This document shows, one piece after another, positions 61,164-64,000 of a DNA stretch of 64,000 nt (its first letter is position 1; each line of letters starts with the position of its first letter). Origin of the DNA: Clostridiales bacterium (GTDB lineage Bacteria > Bacillota > Clostridia > Christensenellales > Aristaeellaceae); assembly GCA_015056145.1 (NCBI GenBank), contig SVGY01000005.1, forward strand, positions 115,676 through 179,675, in the 5' to 3' direction. Below the pieces are notes generated by a model. That model searched no databases. It was not told the origin of the DNA and saw only the letters and a list, made by a program, of their open reading frames with translations. Both the position numbers and the translations under genes were made by a program.

Positions 61164-62557
61164 TGCTCGAATTCAGCAAAAAGTTTAATCTTCTGATGCA
61201 GTCCCAGTATCAGTACACCCTGCAGGATGTGGAGGAACCCAACCTGTACCGTGAGCTGTTTGATTATGAATCCATCCCGAAGGTTGCTTTCAATAACCGT
61301 GTTGTGCCCATCAACATGCCCACGGAAATCTGGATGACGGATACCACCTTCCGTGACGGCCAGCAGAGCGTCAGCCCCTTTACGCCCAAGCAGATTGCCC
61401 ACTTGTTCAAGCTGGAATCCCGGCTGGGCGGCCCCAAGGGCCTGGTTCGCCAGAGCGAGTTCTTCCTTTATACCCAGAAGGACCGGGAGGCGCTGGAGCT
61501 GTGCCAGGATCTGGGCCTGGAGTTCCCCCAGATTACCACCTGGATCCGTGCCAACGAGAAGGACTTTGAACTGGTAAAGGCTTCCGGCGTAAAGGAAACC
61601 GGCATTCTGGTATCCTGCAGCGACTACCACATTTTCAAAAAGATGCACCTGACCCGTGCCCAGGCCCTGGATAAGTATCTGGGTATTGTGAAGGCTGCCC
61701 TTGACCGGGATATCGTGCCCCGCTGCCATTTTGAGGATATCACCCGTGCAGATTTCTACGGCTTCGTTTTGCCCTTTGCAGAGCGGCTGCGGGAACTGAG
61801 CCGGGAAAGCGGCATCCCCATCAAGATCCGTGCCTGCGATACCATGGGCTACGGCGTCAACTATCCCGGCGCAGCGCTGCCCCGTAGCGTTCCCGGCATC
61901 ATCTACGGCCTCAACCACTACGCCCAGATCCCCTCTGAGCAGCTGGAATGGCACGGCCACAACGACTTCTACAAGGTGGTTACCAACGCTGCCTCCGCAT
62001 GGCTCTACGGCTGCGCCAGCATCAACTGTTCCCTGCTGGGCATCGGCGAGCGCACCGGCAATTGCCCCCTGGAAGCCATGGCGCTGGAGTATGCCAGCCT
62101 GCGCGGCACCACCGACGGCATGGATCTTACCGCCATTACCGAAATCGCCGAGTTCATGGAGCAGGAGATCGGCATTGAGATCAGCCCCCGTCAGCCCTTC
62201 GTGGGCCGTCACTTCAACGTGACCCGTGCGGGTATCCACGCCGACGGCATGCTCAAGAACGAAGAGATCTACAACATCTTCGATACCGCCAAGATCCTCA
62301 ACCGTCCCCCCATGGTGGCGGTGGACAGCCACAGCGGCCTTGCAGGTATCGCCCACTGGATGAACAGCTACTTCCGCCTCAAGGGCGAGCACACCATCGA
62401 CAAGCAGGATCCGCTGGTGATTGCTGTAAAGGAGCAGGTGGACGAACTTTTCGCCGCCGGCCGGAATACCGTCATGGGCGACGAGGAGCTGGAAATCATG
62501 GTCATGCACTGCGATCACGAACGGTACGAGAGACTGCTGTTCCATAAGAGCCATTAA
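61163..62557 (+). CDS. Homocitrate/2-isopropylmalate synthase-family enzyme, candidate Re-citrate synthase
   Basis: A 464-residue DRE-TIM metallolyase. MTDTTFRDGQQSVSPFTPKQ (residues about 58-77) carries the catalytic Arg-Asp. HGHNDFYKVVTNAASAW (about 264-280) supplies the two metal His residues, and CSLLGIGERTGNCPLEAMAL (about 292-311) is the family signature. It lacks the LeuA C-terminal leucine-binding domain, so it is not a classical LeuA. The sequence style (MLEFSKKFNLLMQSQYQYTLQD start, about 460 residues) fits the Re-type citrate synthases of clostridia, which condense acetyl-CoA with oxaloacetate. Coupling to an aspartate-type aminotransferase supports an oxaloacetate link. Homocitrate or citramalate synthesis is the alternative. 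Confidence 0.75.
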   Translation: MLEFSKKFNLLMQSQYQYTLQDVEEPNLYRELFDYESIPKVAFNNRVVPINMPTEIWMTDTTFRDGQQSVSPFTPKQIAHLFKLESRLGGPKGLVRQSEFFLYTQKDREALELCQDLGLEFPQITTWIRANEKDFELVKASGVKETGILVSCSDYHIFKKMHLTRAQALDKYLGIVKAALDRDIVPRCHFEDITRADFYGFVLPFAERLRELSRESGIPIKIRACDTMGYGVNYPGAALPRSVPGIIYGLNHYAQIPSEQLEWHGHNDFYKVVTNAASAWLYGCASINCSLLGIGERTGNCPLEAMALEYASLRGTTDGMDLTAITEIAEFMEQEIGIEISPRQPFVGRHFNVTRAGIHADGMLKNEEIYNIFDTAKILNRPPMVAVDSHSGLAGIAHWMNSYFRLKGEHTIDKQDPLVIAVKEQVDELFAAGRNTVMGDEELEIMVMHCDHERYERLLFHKSH

Positions 62558-62583
62558 CGTTAGATACATCGGATACACGGAAA

Positions 62584-62997
62584 AAACCTGCTGCATATGA
62601 TATGCAGCAGGTTTCAGTTTGTGGAAAATCCTCATTCTTGTCAGTCAAAGCCGCAAATCTTGCACCTTCGGTACTCGCTGTGCTTTCTTGAAAGTGCTGC
62701 GGCACAAGATTTGTGGGCTCTGCCCACACCCGGCAGGGGGATGATCCCCCTGCACCCTGCGCATTTTTTAACAGCCAGAGGCCTTCCCGAAAAACGGAAG
62801 GCCTCAGTTTGTGGAAAAACCTCATTCTTGTCAGTCAAAGCCGCACATCTTGTACCTTCGGTACTCGCTGTGCTTTCTTGAAAGTGCTGCGGCACAAGGA
62901 ATGTGGGCTCTGCCCACACCCGGCAGGGGGATGTTCCCCCTGCACCCTGCGCATTTTTTGACAGTCTGGATCGGAGAAGAAATTCTCCGGTTTTTTT
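62584..62997 (-). repeat. Two inverted 164-base-type cores with three different hairpins
   Basis: Hairpin 1 (62584-62614) has 14-base arms AAACCTGCTGCATA/TATGCAGCAGGTTT. Core 1 is 62615-62778, exactly 164 bases. Hairpin 2 (62779-62804) is the same cassette as at 40.2 kb (AGGCCTTCC/GGAAGGCCT). Core 2 runs from 62805 to about 62971. Hairpin 3 (62972-62989) has arms CGGAGAA/TTCTCCG and ends in a T-run. Both cores are inverted relative to those at 40 kb. The 562-base gap between genes contains only this array and an AT-rich upstream region of the next gene. Confidence 0.9.
62972..62997 (+). terminator. Intrinsic terminator at the end of the array
   Basis: CGGAGAA/TTCTCCG with loop GAAA followed by GTTTTTTT. 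It could end transcripts from the aminotransferase/citrate-synthase-like operon that pass through the array. Confidence 0.7.
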
Positions 62998-63119
62998 CTT
63001 GCTGTTTTTTTATATTGCGGCAGGGGGAGTGGTTTTTCTTGACATTCCGCCCCTGTAAGCTCATAATATTGATGTTATTTTTTATTCTTTTTCTCTTACC
63101 AGAAAGGCTGGGATATCCA

Positions 63120-63830
63120 ATGAAAATCCGCTTTTTCTCTCTGTTGGTTGCACTGGTGATGCTCCTTGGCATGGCTTCTGCCTCTGCCTCTGCCACCTTC
63201 CCTTCCCCTCAGGATACGGGCATTGACGTGCTGTGGCTGACCGTGCCGTGGGAAGACAAGGGCCGGGACGTGCTTTTCGGCATTCGGTTCAATGAACACC
63301 GCAGCCTGTTTGGCAATGCCACCATCGGCATCGATATTCTGGAGCAGGGCACCGCGGCATGGAATGCCCTGTACGCCGATCTGGATAAAGAGAGTCAGGA
63401 TCTCGCAGACGAAAACTATCTTATGCTGCTGGATATTTCTCTTCTGGATGAGGAAGGGAATAAGCTGGATACTTCTGATTTGAACGTGACCATGTTTGTG
63501 CAGCACGGCCCTTCGGACCCCGAAAAAGAAATGCATTTCTACTATGTGTCCGCAGGCAGGGACGAAGCCTACCGCCTTGCGTTGGTGCCCTGCCCGGATT
63601 ACGGCAATCTGGATGAATCCGTGCATATGGACAAGTTTTTCAGCATTACCATGAATCATTTCTCTCCCTTTGCGCTGTACATGGAAGGGGAGCCGGTAAG
63701 CGAACCCGAAGCCTCCACCCCCGTCACCGGCGATAACAGCCGCCTGCTCCTCTGGGGAAGCCTGATGGTGCTGGCCATGGGCGGCATGGTCTTCCTCTCC
63801 GGCAAACGCAGCAAAAAGGTCAACGGCTGA
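63120..63830 (+). CDS. Surface protein with sortase-type C-terminus
   Basis: A 236-residue protein with a signal peptide (MKIRFFSLLVALVMLLGMASASASA). The mature domain is about 160 residues of unknown fold (VLWLTVPWEDKGRDVLFGIR, HFYYVSAGRDEAYRLAL, FFSITMNHFSPFALYME). It ends TPVTGDNS, then a hydrophobic helix (LLLWGSLMVLAMGGMVFL) and a basic tail (SGKRSKKVNG). This matches the layout of sortase-anchored proteins, with TPVTG in place of LPxTG. AGAAAGG lies upstream of the ATG at 63120 with somewhat long spacing. Ligand unknown. Confidence 0.75.
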   Translation: MKIRFFSLLVALVMLLGMASASASATFPSPQDTGIDVLWLTVPWEDKGRDVLFGIRFNEHRSLFGNATIGIDILEQGTAAWNALYADLDKESQDLADENYLMLLDISLLDEEGNKLDTSDLNVTMFVQHGPSDPEKEMHFYYVSAGRDEAYRLALVPCPDYGNLDESVHMDKFFSITMNHFSPFALYMEGEPVSEPEASTPVTGDNSRLLLWGSLMVLAMGGMVFLSGKRSKKVNG

Positions 63831-63891
63831 TATTGACGGAGAATCAACAAGCAAATAATCATCCCTCTTTCCACTGAACCGCCCCAGAATA

Positions 63892-64000
63892 TACGGACTG
63901 CACAAAAACCCCCTGAGTAGGGAAGGTGAATCAAGAGGAGTGGCGAAGCGAGAGCGGAGCCACTCCCGTTTTTGACTGAATGCGTTCATGGTTGTAGAAG
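63892..64000 (-). mobile_element. Right-hand end of an IS3-family insertion sequence (runs off the window)
   Basis: The transposase tail at 63931-64000 is followed on the minus strand by a short non-coding stretch ending near CTCAGGGGGTTTTTGTGCAGTCCG. IS3-family ends often resemble this, but the exact terminal repeat and target duplication cannot be fixed without the other end. Confidence 0.55.
63931..64000 (-). CDS. IS3-family transposase, C-terminal fragment (5' part outside window)
   Basis: The minus strand from 63999 reads FYNHERIQSKTGVAPLSLRH and then SS, with TGA at 63931-63933. Y-N-x-x-R-x-x-x-x-x-G and the closing L-x-x-R-H match the C-terminal end of the DDE integrase domain of IS3/IS150-type OrfB proteins. 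Only 22 residues are visible, so completeness and subgroup are unknown. Confidence 0.75.
   Translation of the reverse strand, partial: FYNHERIQSKTGVAPLSLRHSS

Noticed and set aside
63937..63972. GGAGTGGC/GCCACTCC hairpin with a T-run as a terminator
   Set aside because: It lies inside the transposase coding end and is explained by codons for PLSLRHS, so a terminator role is not supported.

Overview
The window looks like a chromosomal segment of a GC-rich Gram-positive Clostridia-type bacterium (Bacillota). The evidence is a Gram-positive-type DNA polymerase III (PolC), a YlbJ-like sporulation membrane protein, an LCP cell-wall protein, a DUF3793 protein, an ACT/PFL (UPF0210) pair, a split two-subunit transketolase and a candidate Re-type citrate synthase. 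Most genes have strong AGGAGG-type ribosome binding sites, and several have near-consensus sigma-A promoters with a 17-base spacer. I cannot name a species. No rRNA, tRNA, CRISPR array or prophage was recognised. The only transposase is the tail of an IS3-family gene cut by the right edge.

Layout. 0-8 kb: a truncated secreted esterase, three small unknown genes, GNAT and DUF1810 genes, a PhnB-like gene broken by a stop codon, recF, an E2-acyltransferase-like protein without its active-site motif, then DUF4867 and aldose epimerase. 8-19.4 kb: envelope and secreted proteins (a lipoprotein with 44-residue repeats, a CE15-like esterase, an LRR protein, a phosphodiester glycosidase), an AAC(3)-like acetyltransferase and a CE1-like esterase. 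19.4-22.4 kb: a 3 kb gene-free repeat island. 22.4-32.5 kb: transketolase pair, pyridoxal kinase, ACT-PFL, three tandem zinc-ribbon membrane paralogues and prs. 32.5-38 kb: YlbJ-like, GtrA, a large multipass membrane protein and a degenerate M20 peptidase homologue. 38-46 kb: MATE exporter, a family of secreted proteins, an MBL hydrolase, and DUF3793 behind two palindromic operators. 46-64 kb: polC, SDR, an APH-like kinase, ispG, a WG-repeat protein, a lipase-like protein, LCP, a CDF transporter, an aminotransferase coupled to the citrate-synthase-like gene, and a sortase-type surface protein.

The most unusual signal is in the intergenic DNA. A 164-base core, itself full of inverted repeats, occurs nine times at five loci. 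Copies are joined or flanked by 25-31 base palindromic cassettes. The cassette is the same throughout most loci but differs between loci, and the last one often resembles the local intrinsic terminator. The array period is 189-190 bases. Two other constant families (a 225-base tandem unit at 9.2-9.9 kb and 45.5 kb, and a TTCTTTC-type hairpin at 6.1 and 44.6 kb) show a similar pattern of constant block plus variable terminator-like hairpin. This may reflect an element that inserts at terminator hairpins and duplicates them, or a recurrent terminator-array architecture.
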